Shown: one piece after another, positions 25,710 to 34,820 of the stretch
Layout of the letters: each line of letters starts with the position of its first letter
Numbering within the stretch: the first letter of the stretch is position 1
Assembly (NCBI GenBank): GCA_905234755.1
Contig: CAJOIT010000005.1
Coordinates: 62,001-126,000 of the forward strand
Direction: 5' to 3'
Source of the DNA: an uncultured Bacteroidales bacterium
GTDB lineage: Bacteria; Bacteroidota; Bacteroidia; Bacteroidales; ML635J-15
DNA: 64,000 bases
Translations under genes and position numbers: made by a program
Notes under the pieces: model-generated
Told to the model about the DNA's origin: nothing
Database searches by the model: none
What the model saw: the letters and a program-made list of their open reading frames with translations, nothing else

Positions 25710-26780
25710 ATGGCGACAAACATTAACACAAAGGAACTGAAGGAGATACTGGAAATAATGCCAGACAAACAAAACATTATGCTGGTTGGAAAACATGGCA
25801 TTGGCAAGTCGGAAATTCTTACTGAATTCTTCGAAGCCAAAGGCATGAAGGTTACTGCGCTTTTCCTCGGACAGATGAGCGACCCGGGCGACCTCATCGG
25901 ACTTCCGCGCTTGGACGAAAAAACAGGAAAAACTATGTTCATGCCCCCATACTGGTTTCCAACCGATGGCAAACCGATAGTCCTTTTCCTCGATGAACTC
26001 AACCGTGCTCGTCCCGAGGTGCTGCAGACAATAATGGACCTTGCCCTCAACCGCAAGCTTGCAGGACGCAGTCTGCCAGAAGGTAGCAGAATAGTCTCCG
26101 CCGTAAACGAAGGCGAGGAATATCAGCTTACCGACCTCGACCCTGCTTTGGTATCGCGTTTCAATATCTACAATTTCCGTCCAACCGTAGCAGAATGGCT
26201 GCTTTGGGCTGCAGAACAGAAAGTTGACGAGCGCGTGATAACCTTCATTCAGGAAAATCCACGTTTCCTCGACACCTGCGACCGCGCCGCCGATGAAACT
26301 GGTCTCGACAAAACTCCCGACCGCCGTGCATGGAAAAAGGTTTCCGACAACATAAAGGATTTCGCAGAACTTAAGCCAATACACAAGAAAATAATTTCCG
26401 GAATCGTCGGTGCGCAAGCGACTACAGCGTTCATGTCGTCCATTTCGCAAAACCGCATACTGAGTGCAAAGGAAATTCTTATGGACTACGAAAAGTACAA
26501 GTCAAAAATTGCAAAGTACATGCTTCACGAGACCGCAGTCGTAAACGAATCCATATTCCGTTTCCTTGAAACGCACGATTTTACTGATGATGAAAAGCCA
26601 ACTATCGCACAAAATCTGGCATTGTATGTAAAGGGACTGCAATCGCCCAAGAAAAAGGAGGAATTTGCTCATTTCGTGTCAATATATGAGAAAGGCGCAT
26701 ACACACAAGCGATAGTTTTCATTCTTACCGAAACGCCTGACCTTTACACTCAGATGACTAACTTCATCAAAAATCTGTAG
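25710..26780 (+). CDS. MoxR-type AAA+ ATPase
   Basis: A 356-residue ATPase of the MoxR class, thought to act as a chaperone with a VWA-domain partner. Walker A is GKHGIGKSE (about residues 28-36), Walker B is IVLFLDELNRA (about 89-99), followed by a sensor-1-type RIVSAVNEG and the LDPALVSRFNIY arginine-finger region. A helical C-terminal part extends to residue 356. The following VWA gene starts 2 nt after the stop, so the pair is co-transcribed and very likely acts together. The substrate protein or metal site they service is not apparent from the neighbourhood. Confidence 0.9.
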   Translation: MATNINTKELKEILEIMPDKQNIMLVGKHGIGKSEILTEFFEAKGMKVTALFLGQMSDPGDLIGLPRLDEKTGKTMFMPPYWFPTDGKPIVLFLDELNRARPEVLQTIMDLALNRKLAGRSLPEGSRIVSAVNEGEEYQLTDLDPALVSRFNIYNFRPTVAEWLLWAAEQKVDERVITFIQENPRFLDTCDRAADETGLDKTPDRRAWKKVSDNIKDFAELKPIHKKIISGIVGAQATTAFMSSISQNRILSAKEILMDYEKYKSKIAKYMLHETAVVNESIFRFLETHDFTDDEKPTIAQNLALYVKGLQSPKKKEEFAHFVSIYEKGAYTQAIVFILTETPDLYTQMTNFIKNL

Positions 26781-26782
26781 GA

Positions 26783-28183
26783 ATGGACGAGCGTATCCAG
26801 AAAATAAGCGAACGCTGGTTTCTTGTTGAACCTGCATTGTTCTCGATTTACTGCACCCACCAGTTATCGCCCAACACGCTGATGGACTGCCCTATCCGCT
26901 GCGGACAGGGAATGGTGGAGTACAATCCGAACATCATGGGCAGTTTCAACGATGCCGAACTCGAAGAAGCACTGCGTTCCGAAATGATACGCCTATTCCT
27001 TAAACACCCTTACGAGCGCCAGCCCGAAAACTCGCTACCAGAAGCACTTTCGTTCGGCAGCGACATGGTTTTGGGTCAACACTACAAGTTCAAAACCTTG
27101 CATTTCATTTCTGCCGACAATTTTCAACTTCCAGCAGGCGAATGCTTTGAATGGTATGTCGACAAGCTCAACGAAATTCTACGCAACAGTTCGCAGTCGC
27201 CCGAAAAAACAGAAGATGACAGCGACGAGCAAAGTCCCGAAAACGAACACAACGATTCCGACTCGCAAAACGACGACAACAACGATGGTGGCGGAAATTC
27301 GGGCAACGACAACAGTGAAGGCGAAAATTCCGATGCAGGCGACAGCGAAAACAACGACACCAATGATGGCAATGACGATGGAGACAACGATGGCAATGGC
27401 GAAAGTTCTGACGAAGAACAAGATGCATCGGCAGGTGACGATTCGCAAAACGAATTCGGCAATGGTCTTGGCGAGAGCAAGGACAAAAACGGTTTTACCC
27501 AGCAGGACTTGAAATCGGCTCGCGACCACTCGGCACTTTGGGAGGAAGATGAACTAAAGCAGCAGGAAATAAACGAAATAATTGCAAGTACCACCAACTG
27601 GGGAAGCATCCCCGGCAATATGGTTGAGCAGATAAAGGCCTCTCTGATAGTAAAGCTCGACTATCGCAAGGTGCTTTCGAGTTTCCACACAAGCATACTA
27701 TCGAGCCACAGGCACCTGACGCGAATGCGCCCTAACCGCCGCAGCGGATTCGACCAGATGGGAAGCATATACGAATTGGCATCGAAATTACTGGTTGCCG
27801 TCGATGTTAGCGGTTCGGTTACAAGCAAAACATTGCAAGCATTTTATTCGGTAATTGCCAGATTTTTCAAATACGGCATCGAAACAATAGACACCATCCA
27901 ATTCGACACTACCCTCAAAGAACTTGAGACTTTCAAGAAAGCATCCAAAGAAATAAAAATCACAGGGCGCGGCGGAACCAGCTTCCAACCAATCTTCGAC
28001 TACATCCGCGAACATCGCCAGTACGATGGACTTATCATCCTTACCGATGGCTACGCCCCTGCCCCACAAGTCGACTTTCCAATGCGCACAAAAGTGCTAT
28101 GGATATGCCAGGGCGAAAACGAATACAACGAGCACAAGGACTGGATGAAAAAAACAGGCAAAGTCTGCTGGATAAAATTCTGA
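26783..28183 (+). CDS. VWA-domain protein (DUF2201 / metallopeptidase-like) partner of MoxR
   Basis: A 466-residue cytoplasmic protein in three parts. The N-terminal putative metallopeptidase-like domain of DUF2201 proteins spans about 1-135 (FSIYCTHQLSPN, RLFLKHPYERQP; the zinc HExxH is not obvious). A strongly acidic Asn/Asp/Glu/Ser-rich low-complexity linker covers about 135-240. The C-terminal VWA-like domain has a MIDAS motif DVSGSVTS and a later GGTSFQPIFDYI and ILTDGYAP. This matches the bacterial MoxR-VWA gene pairs. The linker is rich in GAC/AAC repeats at DNA level, which also produces long shadow frames. It likely recruits a target through the VWA domain. Confidence 0.88.
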   Translation: MDERIQKISERWFLVEPALFSIYCTHQLSPNTLMDCPIRCGQGMVEYNPNIMGSFNDAELEEALRSEMIRLFLKHPYERQPENSLPEALSFGSDMVLGQHYKFKTLHFISADNFQLPAGECFEWYVDKLNEILRNSSQSPEKTEDDSDEQSPENEHNDSDSQNDDNNDGGGNSGNDNSEGENSDAGDSENNDTNDGNDDGDNDGNGESSDEEQDASAGDDSQNEFGNGLGESKDKNGFTQQDLKSARDHSALWEEDELKQQEINEIIASTTNWGSIPGNMVEQIKASLIVKLDYRKVLSSFHTSILSSHRHLTRMRPNRRSGFDQMGSIYELASKLLVAVDVSGSVTSKTLQAFYSVIARFFKYGIETIDTIQFDTTLKELETFKKASKEIKITGRGGTSFQPIFDYIREHRQYDGLIILTDGYAPAPQVDFPMRTKVLWICQGENEYNEHKDWMKKTGKVCWIKF

Positions 28184-28286
28184 CGAACATCTAGTTAATG
28201 ATATATATTTCAGTCTTGCAAAGTTAATTGTGCCTGCCCCGATGTCTGGATCAAAGTTGATTTTGAACAAAATGTCAATTAATTTG

Positions 28287-28319
28287 TTTGGCACAGTGCA
28301 GAAAATTTGTGTATATTTG
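28287..28319 (+). promoter_or_regulatory. Promoter of the PIN toxin-antitoxin operon
   Basis: TTTG (28287-28290), 21-nt spacer, TATATTTG (28312-28319): a full match to the Bacteroidetes -33/-7 consensus, 20 nt before the ATG at 28339. Confidence 0.65.
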
Positions 28320-28338
28320 CATTCGAAAAGCAATAGCT

Positions 28339-28629
28339 ATGACGACAGCAATAACAAAAAAAATACAGACCACTCCTATGGCTCCGTATATAGGAGTCAT
28401 GAAAGACATGAATCTTGATGACATGTACATCGTCATGGAATTCTTGAATGAAGCAATCAGTGAAGCGGAAGAAGCTAAACGCAAAGCCGAAGACGAGTTT
28501 TTGGAGAAAAAAATGTCTGAAATTAAAATCTCACCAAGAGTCAAAAAACTAATAGAAGACACTCGGCTTACAAATGAGGATGCCGAGGATGAACGAACTA
28601 GATATATTTTAGGACTTGACAGAAGATGA
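28339..28629 (+). CDS. Antitoxin-like protein of a PIN-domain TA pair
   Basis: About 96 residues. ATG 28339 (MTTAITKKIQ) lies 20 nt after a well-formed promoter; an upstream frame extension to 28288 crosses that promoter and is rejected. The central part is a charged helix (EFLNEAISEAEEAKRKAEDEFLEKKM). The C-terminus is basic and mixed (SPRVKKLIEDTRLTNEDAEDERTRYILGL), as in antitoxins that wrap around their toxin. It overlaps the PIN gene by ATGA. No DNA-binding fold is recognised with certainty; the assignment rests on position and layout. Confidence 0.65.
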   Translation: MTTAITKKIQTTPMAPYIGVMKDMNLDDMYIVMEFLNEAISEAEEAKRKAEDEFLEKKMSEIKISPRVKKLIEDTRLTNEDAEDERTRYILGLDRR

Positions 28630-29045
28630 GAGTTTTTCTTGATACCAATATACTTGTTGACTTGGCAGAGAACCGTAAAGAATCTGCTCAAGCGGCAATT
28701 ATACTACAACTTGGCGAAGATGGACATATCCAACTATGTGCATCATATTTGTCGTATGCAAATATGGGTTATCTATGGCGTAAAGTTCCTCAGCATCAAC
28801 GCTACGAAATGATAAGAGAGCTTTGTGTTGGCATTGACATTCTCCCAATGGATGTATCTCAGCTCAATGCTGCTTTAACTCAGGAAGTCAAGGACTATGA
28901 AGATATGCTTCAGTACCAATGCGCTGTTGCAGGCGATTGTGATGTTATTGTTACCAACAACATACGAGACTACAATGAGTTTTGTCAAATCCCATATATG
29001 TCTTCGCGCGACTTCCTACTTAAATATTTCAAAGAACAAGAATAA
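28626..29045 (+). CDS. PIN-domain ribonuclease toxin (VapC-like)
   Basis: A 139-residue PIN-domain protein. The first acidic residue is in VFLDTNILVDL (residues 3-13), a central ALTQEVKDYEDMLQYQCAV carries the second acidic pair, and GDCDVIVTNNIRDY holds the third conserved Asp. This fits an Mg-dependent RNase toxin. It is translationally coupled to the upstream antitoxin-like gene. The target RNA is unknown. Members of this class in Bacteroidetes are often annotated simply as PIN-domain proteins. Confidence 0.85.
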   Translation: MRVFLDTNILVDLAENRKESAQAAIILQLGEDGHIQLCASYLSYANMGYLWRKVPQHQRYEMIRELCVGIDILPMDVSQLNAALTQEVKDYEDMLQYQCAVAGDCDVIVTNNIRDYNEFCQIPYMSSRDFLLKYFKEQE

Positions 29046-29205
29046 AGATTGTGATTTGACTAAAAATACCTACGCATTTTCTCAAAATACAATATAAACT
29101 CTTTGAAACAAAAACAGCAGCCGACTATTTGCCGACCGCTGTAAATCGCAAATCTTGTATTTTGCTCCAGCCCACGGAAACCTTGCCCTGCGGTGCCTTT
29201 GTATG

Positions 29206-29234
29206 CACTGCCGCGCACACTCCGCACGGCAATG
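29206..29234. other. Hairpin in the GC-rich segment after the second FISUMP gene
   Basis: CACTGCCG / CGGCAATG (8 bp, one mismatch) around CGCACACTCCGCA. The 225-bp gap 29046-29270 has no gene. Its GC-rich part shares the short string GCACACTCCG with the hairpin region after the other FISUMP gene (44046-44055). Confidence 0.45.
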
Positions 29235-29270
29235 TTCCCGCTCCTCTGTATGTTTCGGAGGGAGAACAGG

Positions 29271-30845
29271 TTAGTTCTGGGACTGGCAAACAGCGCGAAC
29301 GGATTGCCCGTTGAAACGGCTGCTGCCGTTCACGCCGAAAGTGCCAGAATTGAAGTAGAGGTCCCTCGCGTCGGTCGGGTCGCCCGTGCCGAGCGAACTC
29401 GACCAGTAGTAGCCGTAGGAACCGGCATTGCCGAGACTACTGTCGTAGCGGCGGCCAGCAGCGGGCAGGAAGATTGAGTTGCCACTGTAACGACCAGTGA
29501 ACAACTTTCCTGCTACGCCGTTCTGGGTTGTCCATATTACCGTGCAGTTATGATACAGTTCCTGAAAATCTTCTGCAGTAGGCATTCTCCAGCCTGCACC
29601 CCAGTTGGCTGTTGCAGCATCATCGCATGCTTCAAGAATAGTCAAATTGTCAGTAAATAACAGATTATAACCATAATTTGCATTGTTGCAATATTTTGTG
29701 AGTCCGTAGTATTCCCAACCATTAGAATACCAAGAACGACAATATCTATAGGTGGTTTTGTCATATTTTTCCTTTGCTGTTGTTTCGCCCCAAGCGAAAT
29801 AATCGCCATATTCATCTGGACTATTTGCTCCTACATTGCAGGTTGCCCATAGTGTTCTACTTGGCAGTCCAAGGTCAACCCACTCGTAACCGTTTAAAAT
29901 ACCACTTGTTGTAAACGACACAATGTCACCATATGCCGTTCCTAACGAATTGGTAGCGTATGCTTTATAATAATAGGTTGTACTTGCGAAAAGACCTGTC
30001 AATGCCTTTGTAAAACTGCCAGTTCCACTACCGCTCTGCACATTCTGCGACAAATCGCTTGCACTTGTACCATAAACAAATCCACACTCGGTTACGGCTG
30101 TACCACCTCCATCAGAAATAAATCCAACTAGAGTAGCCGTAGAACTTGCAACATTTGTTGCATTTCTTGTCTGCACATTTGGTGCTCCAATGCCTGTGGT
30201 AAACTGCATAATCTCACCCTCCGCCGTTCCAAATGCATTCTTCGCAAATGCCTTGTAGTAGTATGTTATATTACCACTCAAACCAGAAATAGGCACAGAG
30301 AAAAGGCTGTCTGGTGTACCTGTATATTGGGCGGTTTCCTTATTGCTCATTCTCTCCGAAGTGCTGTAATAGAATCCGCATAAGGTTATTTCGGAGCCAC
30401 CGTTGCTTGGTATGGCAGCATTAAGGGTTGCGCCATTTCCTGTCACATCGGAAGCAGGACGGGTTTCGACCGATGGTCCCGCCGCTTGCAAGGTAAATGT
30501 CAAGGTTTCGCCCTCTATCTGACCTGCACTACATTGGATATATGCCTTGAAATAGTAGGTTGTACCGGGCAAAAGTCCAGTGACCTTGGCAGAAAAGCGG
30601 GCGTTGGCATTAGCCTTTATTTCCTTGGGACTGCTCATTTCCGCCGATACATCGTAGAAGAATCCGCACTTGTAATCTTCTCCATCGCTCATATTTCTAA
30701 CCTCGCCATGCAGTGTAGCATAATCACCCTTAATTCCTGTAGCATCCTTGGTAACAACATTAGGCACTATTGGGTCTTCCTTGCAACTCGATAATAACGC
30801 CACCATCATAATAATTGTGGCAAAAATGTAAAATTTTGACTTCAT
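29271..30845 (-). CDS. FISUMP-domain lipoprotein with three FnIII-like domains; probable DGR target
   Basis: A 524-residue lipoprotein. The lipobox is LLSSC at about 17-21 of the signal MKSKFYIFATIIMMVALLSSC. Three FnIII-like repeats follow (about 30-310), each with a Y(Y/F)KA(Y/F) strand (TTYYFKAYIQ, ITYYYKAFAKN, TTYYYKAYATN). The C-terminal FISUMP (Fibrobacter succinogenes major paralogous) domain starts at GYEWVDLGLPSRTLWATCNVG and contains FAWGET and ANWGAGWRMPTAEDFQEL. The last 68 residues (from SIFLPAAG) match the variable region of the DGR target at 44124, with variable aromatic, Gly and Asp residues at template-Asn positions. It is probably surface-exposed with a ligand-binding C-terminus. 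It has a long structured leader and no nearby -7 element. Confidence 0.85.
   Translation of the reverse strand: MKSKFYIFATIIMMVALLSSCKEDPIVPNVVTKDATGIKGDYATLHGEVRNMSDGEDYKCGFFYDVSAEMSSPKEIKANANARFSAKVTGLLPGTTYYFKAYIQCSAGQIEGETLTFTLQAAGPSVETRPASDVTGNGATLNAAIPSNGGSEITLCGFYYSTSERMSNKETAQYTGTPDSLFSVPISGLSGNITYYYKAFAKNAFGTAEGEIMQFTTGIGAPNVQTRNATNVASSTATLVGFISDGGGTAVTECGFVYGTSASDLSQNVQSGSGTGSFTKALTGLFASTTYYYKAYATNSLGTAYGDIVSFTTSGILNGYEWVDLGLPSRTLWATCNVGANSPDEYGDYFAWGETTAKEKYDKTTYRYCRSWYSNGWEYYGLTKYCNNANYGYNLLFTDNLTILEACDDAATANWGAGWRMPTAEDFQELYHNCTVIWTTQNGVAGKLFTGRYSGNSIFLPAAGRRYDSSLGNAGSYGYYWSSSLGTGDPTDARDLYFNSGTFGVNGSSRFNGQSVRAVCQSQN
29277..29475 (-). other. Variable-region-like 3' segment (VR2)
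   Basis: Aligned by eye to the template at 43653-43855. Long stretches agree (GACCAGTAGT, GGAACC, GGCAGGAA on the plus strand) and many differences fall on template adenines, but there is a one-codon deletion and several non-adenine differences. So its donor is a related template outside this window, or the copy has drifted. Confidence 0.5.
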
Positions 30846-30902
30846 TTTATATACTTTTTTTTGCCCTAAGCCCCATACCAGCAGTTTTCAATAAACACAA
30901 AT

Positions 30903-31041
30903 AAAAAAGTGGGCTTCGTTAACTCTTATCTGCTCAAAAGTTTCTGGAATACCTGTTCTGTAAATAAGAAAAGCCCACGGATAGACCGCGAGCATTTTCA
31001 CTTTTTCTTACAGAACTAAATTTTTCCAGAATTTATGAGCA
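30903..31041 (-). ncRNA. Structured leader RNA or small RNA with alternative terminator
   Basis: Read on the minus strand, nested arms form one long rod: TGCTCA/TGAGCA (31041-31036 with 30936-30931), TTCTGGAA/TTCCAGAA (31031-31024 with 30949-30942), GTTCTGTAA/TTACAGAAC (31016-31008 with 30963-30955), and an apical GCTCGCGG-tctat-CCGTGGGC stem using two G-U pairs. The apical arm GTGGGCTT (30978-30971) can instead pair with AAGCCCAC (30916-30909), which is followed by TTTTTT, a terminator. The element lies in the 287-bp gap between the kinase gene and the FISUMP lipoprotein gene. It could be a cis-acting attenuator of the latter or an independent sRNA. Confidence 0.55.
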
Positions 31042-31132
31042 AGAACAAAAGCAAAAACGCTTTTTTATTTTAATATCAATTTGTTATGTTCTTTTTTATG
31101 TCATCAGTAAAATGTTTTTGTTACACTTCGAG

Positions 31133-34100
31133 TTAATTTTCGCAAATATAATGATATTTCTCAAAATACAAATTAAACTCTGTGCCAACCCCGACTTCCG
31201 TGTCGAAGTCGATTTCGACACCATTGCCAAACAATATATTCTTTACCATACTTAATCCCAAGCCCATACCCGATGATTTGGTGGTGAAATTGGGCTGGAA
31301 AATCTTTGCCTTAATGTCGTCGGGGATTCCACAGCCATTGTCGCGAACCGAAACGAAATAGCGGTCGCCATCATCGGAAATGGAAATCACAACTTCTCCC
31401 TTGCGGTCTTCTGGAATCGCCTGAATACTGTTCTTTACCAGATTGGTAAACACGCGCAAAATCTGCTCTCGGTCAACCATGACAACCGCCTTGCCATCCA
31501 CATTGCATTCCCTGCGAACCTCAACGCCGTTTGTTCCGTTGTGCAAATCGACAATGTTCTCAATCACCTCGCACAAATTGACTTCCTTTTTCTGCGGAAG
31601 CTGCATCTTGGCGAACTCGGAGAACTGCGAAGCCGTAGCATCAAGCACATCAATCTGCTCAATAAGCATCTGCGGAAGTTGCTCAAGCATCTTTTCCCAT
31701 CCGGGAGCATTCTCTTGGTAGGCGCGTTCAAGGTACTGGATGCGCAACTTCATAGGTGTTAGCGGATTACGGATTTCGTGAGCTATCTGCCTTGCCATTT
31801 CGCGCCAAGCTGATTCGCGCTCCGATGTCGCAAGTTTCTGTGCCGACTCCGCCAACTCGTCAACCTTACGGTTGTACTCATCAATAAGAAGACCTATTTC
31901 ATCGTTGCTACCGTAGTTTATCTTCATAGCGCGGTTAATCTCCATATTGCGGATGGAGTTCTGCAACATCGAAAGCGGAATAGTAACCCGCCTCGACACC
32001 AAAAGTCCTATTATCAACGCCAAGAAAACCACCAGCAGGAAAATGGAAGCGAACACCGAAATATAGTTCGACATCTCCTCCTCCACCTCGGCTTCGGCTG
32101 CAAAATACGGTAGATTAAGGTAGCCGACAACCTTGTTGCTCTTGTCCTTAAGTGGCAGATACACCGAAAGATATTCCACCTTGTCGATGCGCTCCTTGTG
32201 CGAAAATAGTTCGTCCTTGTTCATAATCAGATGCCTGTACGAACTTGGATCCATAAACATACCCTTCAGTCCCTTGTCGAAAAATTCGTGACGCGAAGAT
32301 GACATCAGCACACCGTGAACATCATAGATATTTATGTCAACATACAGGATATTAGACAGGTACACCAGCATATCGTTCACATACAGCGGGTCTTCGTTCT
32401 TAAGGTTTGCAAGGTCGAACGAATGTTCCAACTCAACGGCAACCGAATGTACCTTGTCGAGCACAAGTTCGTTCTGCCTGGTTTCGTATGTATCAATAAT
32501 AAAAATCACCGACACGACCATAGTAAGGAACAAACTTACAACCAGCACACTGATGAACGCCGCCCTGATACGCTGTCCTAGACTTGAAGTTACGACTTTC
32601 TTCCTGCGCCCGATTCTATATATTGCAAAAGCAAGCATATAGACTATGAATATTCCAAACAGGACAAAGAAAAACATTATGAAAGCGTTGGAGAATCCCG
32701 AATCGCGCTTGCTGAGAATCACAGTGTTCTCCTTGTCGGGACAATATTTGAAATGCCTGTAGCCGTTGCTTCGGCTTACCGAATATTCGCGGAAATCGTT
32801 TTCTGGCGCAAGCGAGAAAAGATACTTGTACGAACCACGGCTTGCCACCAGTACGCCCTTGCTATAACGGGCAAAATCGAACTTCTTGTCGCTGTGCTTC
32901 AACGCCATACGCTTGTCGAGAAGCAAATCGGGATAGCCAAGTCCCTCGCTGAAAATCTTGCTGTTGAACTCAATGTAGATTTTCACAAATTCCGACTGGC
33001 TCACCATTATGCTAAACACACCGAGATATGACTGGCGACCGTTATTATTGTCCAGGTAGTAGAAATTTGTATTGGGGATTACCACACCATATTCCAGGAG
33101 CATAGTCCTGAAATACTCGAAGCAACTTGCAGACGTCTCTTCATCATCAAAAATCAGGCTGTCGTTGTCGGCACATATAGTTATCTGGGCATCGTAGCGC
33201 TTCAGGTATTTTTTTGTAGAAATTATCTTGTCAATTATGCTGTCGGCTCGCGCAAAATTGTATTCCTTCACGGCTTCTGAAAGTTCCGTACTGCTGCGCA
33301 TTTCGCTGTCAAAACCAATAAAATTGAACTCAGCATCAAAATCGCGCTCGGCCGACATATTGTAAGCCAACACCTTGAATGCCTCAGACTCCTTGCGCAT
33401 CGAATCTGCTGAAATGGAATAAGCCACCAATAGCGACACAATTATTGCAAGCACAGTCCTAAAGAGGAAAGATGTTTTTCCCTTCTTTTGACAGAACAGC
33501 AGATACGACCAAAGCAACCAAAGCAAACCTGCCTGCATAATTATATTATTGTCAGAAATCCAACAAAATACAGCATAACCAGCAAACAACAGCAAGGTAA
33601 TTGGCAATATCCAACCAATTTCTAGAAGATTGCCACAAATACGAATAAATTTCCTAATGGTAAATATCGCAACGAAAATCACCACAGTAACAACTACCAA
33701 GGCAATATAACCATATATGTCGGGACTGGAAAGGTTGGCAAAATTGAACGGAATTGATGAATCGTACACTATTTCAGCTAGGAAATCAATAAGCAGCACC
33801 GAAAATGCCGACACAAAAATCGAAAATAAGATACTTGCAATACGCCTGTATGACTTTCGCGATGACAAATGACTTGCATCAACATTGAAATGGCGGCAGA
33901 AAAATATGCATCCGACACCGATGACGATCACTTTCAAAATCATATCGCCGAATGATGCCTGCATTGTCGATGTTGACAGCAGTTCCGGCGAAAACAATTT
34001 CAGGTTGCCCAAGTCGCTAAAAAATCCCGTTGTGAAAAGCAAGAATCTTATTGCCATCAGTATCAACAAAAACGCGATGGTAACAATCCACGACCGCGAC

Positions 34101-34819
34101 TTGTTTTTTTGCGCAATAGCCTCGAATACAGATGCCAGAAGCACAAGTGCCAGCAGCAAGAAAGTCAACCTCATTGCCTGCGGCAACGAAATTCTATCCT
34201 GAAGATAGCTATCATCGGCAACGCTGAAATAAATGTCCTTGTCGCTGGCTGGAAGTCGAACCGAGAGCGAATTGTCGCTACTATCGACTGACACAGAAAC
34301 CTTTGCAGGCAAGTCGATGCCACAACCATACGCCGAAACCAACATATCGTTTTCGTAGGAATATTCCTTGCGTATCTGGTATAGTCCGAGAACGGCATTG
34401 TTGTCAGTCAGCTTCATGCTGCACAGGTAAAGACCATTTTCCAACTTCACTATCCTATCGCCCAATGACGACTTGAACTCAACAGGCACGGGAATGTCGT
34501 TGGTTGACCAATGTTGCAAGCGTCCGCGCTCGTAGTGGAAAAATCCTATGCCCTTCTCGGAGAAGTCACCAGCCAGCGAATCGAAAAACTCCACATTCAC
34601 ACTGTCGGACCTTGTTGTTGCAATCTTGAGGGCATCCTCGCTCTTTTCCGACATATAATTATACTTGTCAGCAAAAAGTGATTCAAGAGCATCAGCGTCA
34701 ACAAGTTCGGAAATATCAGCATTACCACCGCCTCGAGGCATAAAGGCAAGCACTGCCGCTGCAATCGTCAGCAACGACAACAATGTGAAATACAATATGT
34801 AGCCAATCTTCCGCTTCAT
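31133..34819 (-). CDS. Large NtrY-like membrane sensor histidine kinase
   Basis: A 1228-residue membrane histidine kinase. It has an N-terminal helix and a periplasmic part (about 20-215), a block of about seven further membrane helices (about 215-480), a second extracytoplasmic sensor region (about 490-720), more membrane segments, and a dCache-like loop (about 790-920). A HAMP domain (SRRVTIPLSMLQNSI, about 935-985) follows. The catalytic core has the H-box AHEIRNPLTPMK (His about 1014), the N-box NLVKNSIQAIPED, and G-boxes DNGCGIPDDI and GMGLGLSMVKN. The layout resembles NtrY-type kinases. No response regulator is adjacent, so the partner is elsewhere. Transcribed after rlmH, one base apart. 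Confidence 0.9.
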   Translation of the reverse strand: MKRKIGYILYFTLLSLLTIAAAVLAFMPRGGGNADISELVDADALESLFADKYNYMSEKSEDALKIATTRSDSVNVEFFDSLAGDFSEKGIGFFHYERGRLQHWSTNDIPVPVEFKSSLGDRIVKLENGLYLCSMKLTDNNAVLGLYQIRKEYSYENDMLVSAYGCGIDLPAKVSVSVDSSDNSLSVRLPASDKDIYFSVADDSYLQDRISLPQAMRLTFLLLALVLLASVFEAIAQKNKSRSWIVTIAFLLILMAIRFLLFTTGFFSDLGNLKLFSPELLSTSTMQASFGDMILKVIVIGVGCIFFCRHFNVDASHLSSRKSYRRIASILFSIFVSAFSVLLIDFLAEIVYDSSIPFNFANLSSPDIYGYIALVVVTVVIFVAIFTIRKFIRICGNLLEIGWILPITLLLFAGYAVFCWISDNNIIMQAGLLWLLWSYLLFCQKKGKTSFLFRTVLAIIVSLLVAYSISADSMRKESEAFKVLAYNMSAERDFDAEFNFIGFDSEMRSSTELSEAVKEYNFARADSIIDKIISTKKYLKRYDAQITICADNDSLIFDDEETSASCFEYFRTMLLEYGVVIPNTNFYYLDNNNGRQSYLGVFSIMVSQSEFVKIYIEFNSKIFSEGLGYPDLLLDKRMALKHSDKKFDFARYSKGVLVASRGSYKYLFSLAPENDFREYSVSRSNGYRHFKYCPDKENTVILSKRDSGFSNAFIMFFFVLFGIFIVYMLAFAIYRIGRRKKVVTSSLGQRIRAAFISVLVVSLFLTMVVSVIFIIDTYETRQNELVLDKVHSVAVELEHSFDLANLKNEDPLYVNDMLVYLSNILYVDINIYDVHGVLMSSSRHEFFDKGLKGMFMDPSSYRHLIMNKDELFSHKERIDKVEYLSVYLPLKDKSNKVVGYLNLPYFAAEAEVEEEMSNYISVFASIFLLVVFLALIIGLLVSRRVTIPLSMLQNSIRNMEINRAMKINYGSNDEIGLLIDEYNRKVDELAESAQKLATSERESAWREMARQIAHEIRNPLTPMKLRIQYLERAYQENAPGWEKMLEQLPQMLIEQIDVLDATASQFSEFAKMQLPQKKEVNLCEVIENIVDLHNGTNGVEVRRECNVDGKAVVMVDREQILRVFTNLVKNSIQAIPEDRKGEVVISISDDGDRYFVSVRDNGCGIPDDIKAKIFQPNFTTKSSGMGLGLSMVKNILFGNGVEIDFDTEVGVGTEFNLYFEKYHYICEN
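31143..31150 (-). promoter_or_regulatory. -7 element inside the last codons of the kinase gene
   Basis: TATATTTG on the minus strand would start a transcript near 31136 and give a 290-nt leader for the FISUMP gene at 30845, covering the structured element. Confidence 0.45.
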
Positions 34820-34820
34820 G

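Noticed and set aside
27124-27618. Long frames in and opposite the acidic linker of the VWA gene
   Set aside because: They arise from the GAC/AAC-rich low-complexity coding sequence read in other frames or on the other strand.
30903-31041. tmRNA, 4.5S RNA or RNase P RNA
   Set aside because: No tRNA-like ends, no GGAAGC-type SRP loop and no RNase P core were found; it is left as an unnamed structured RNA.
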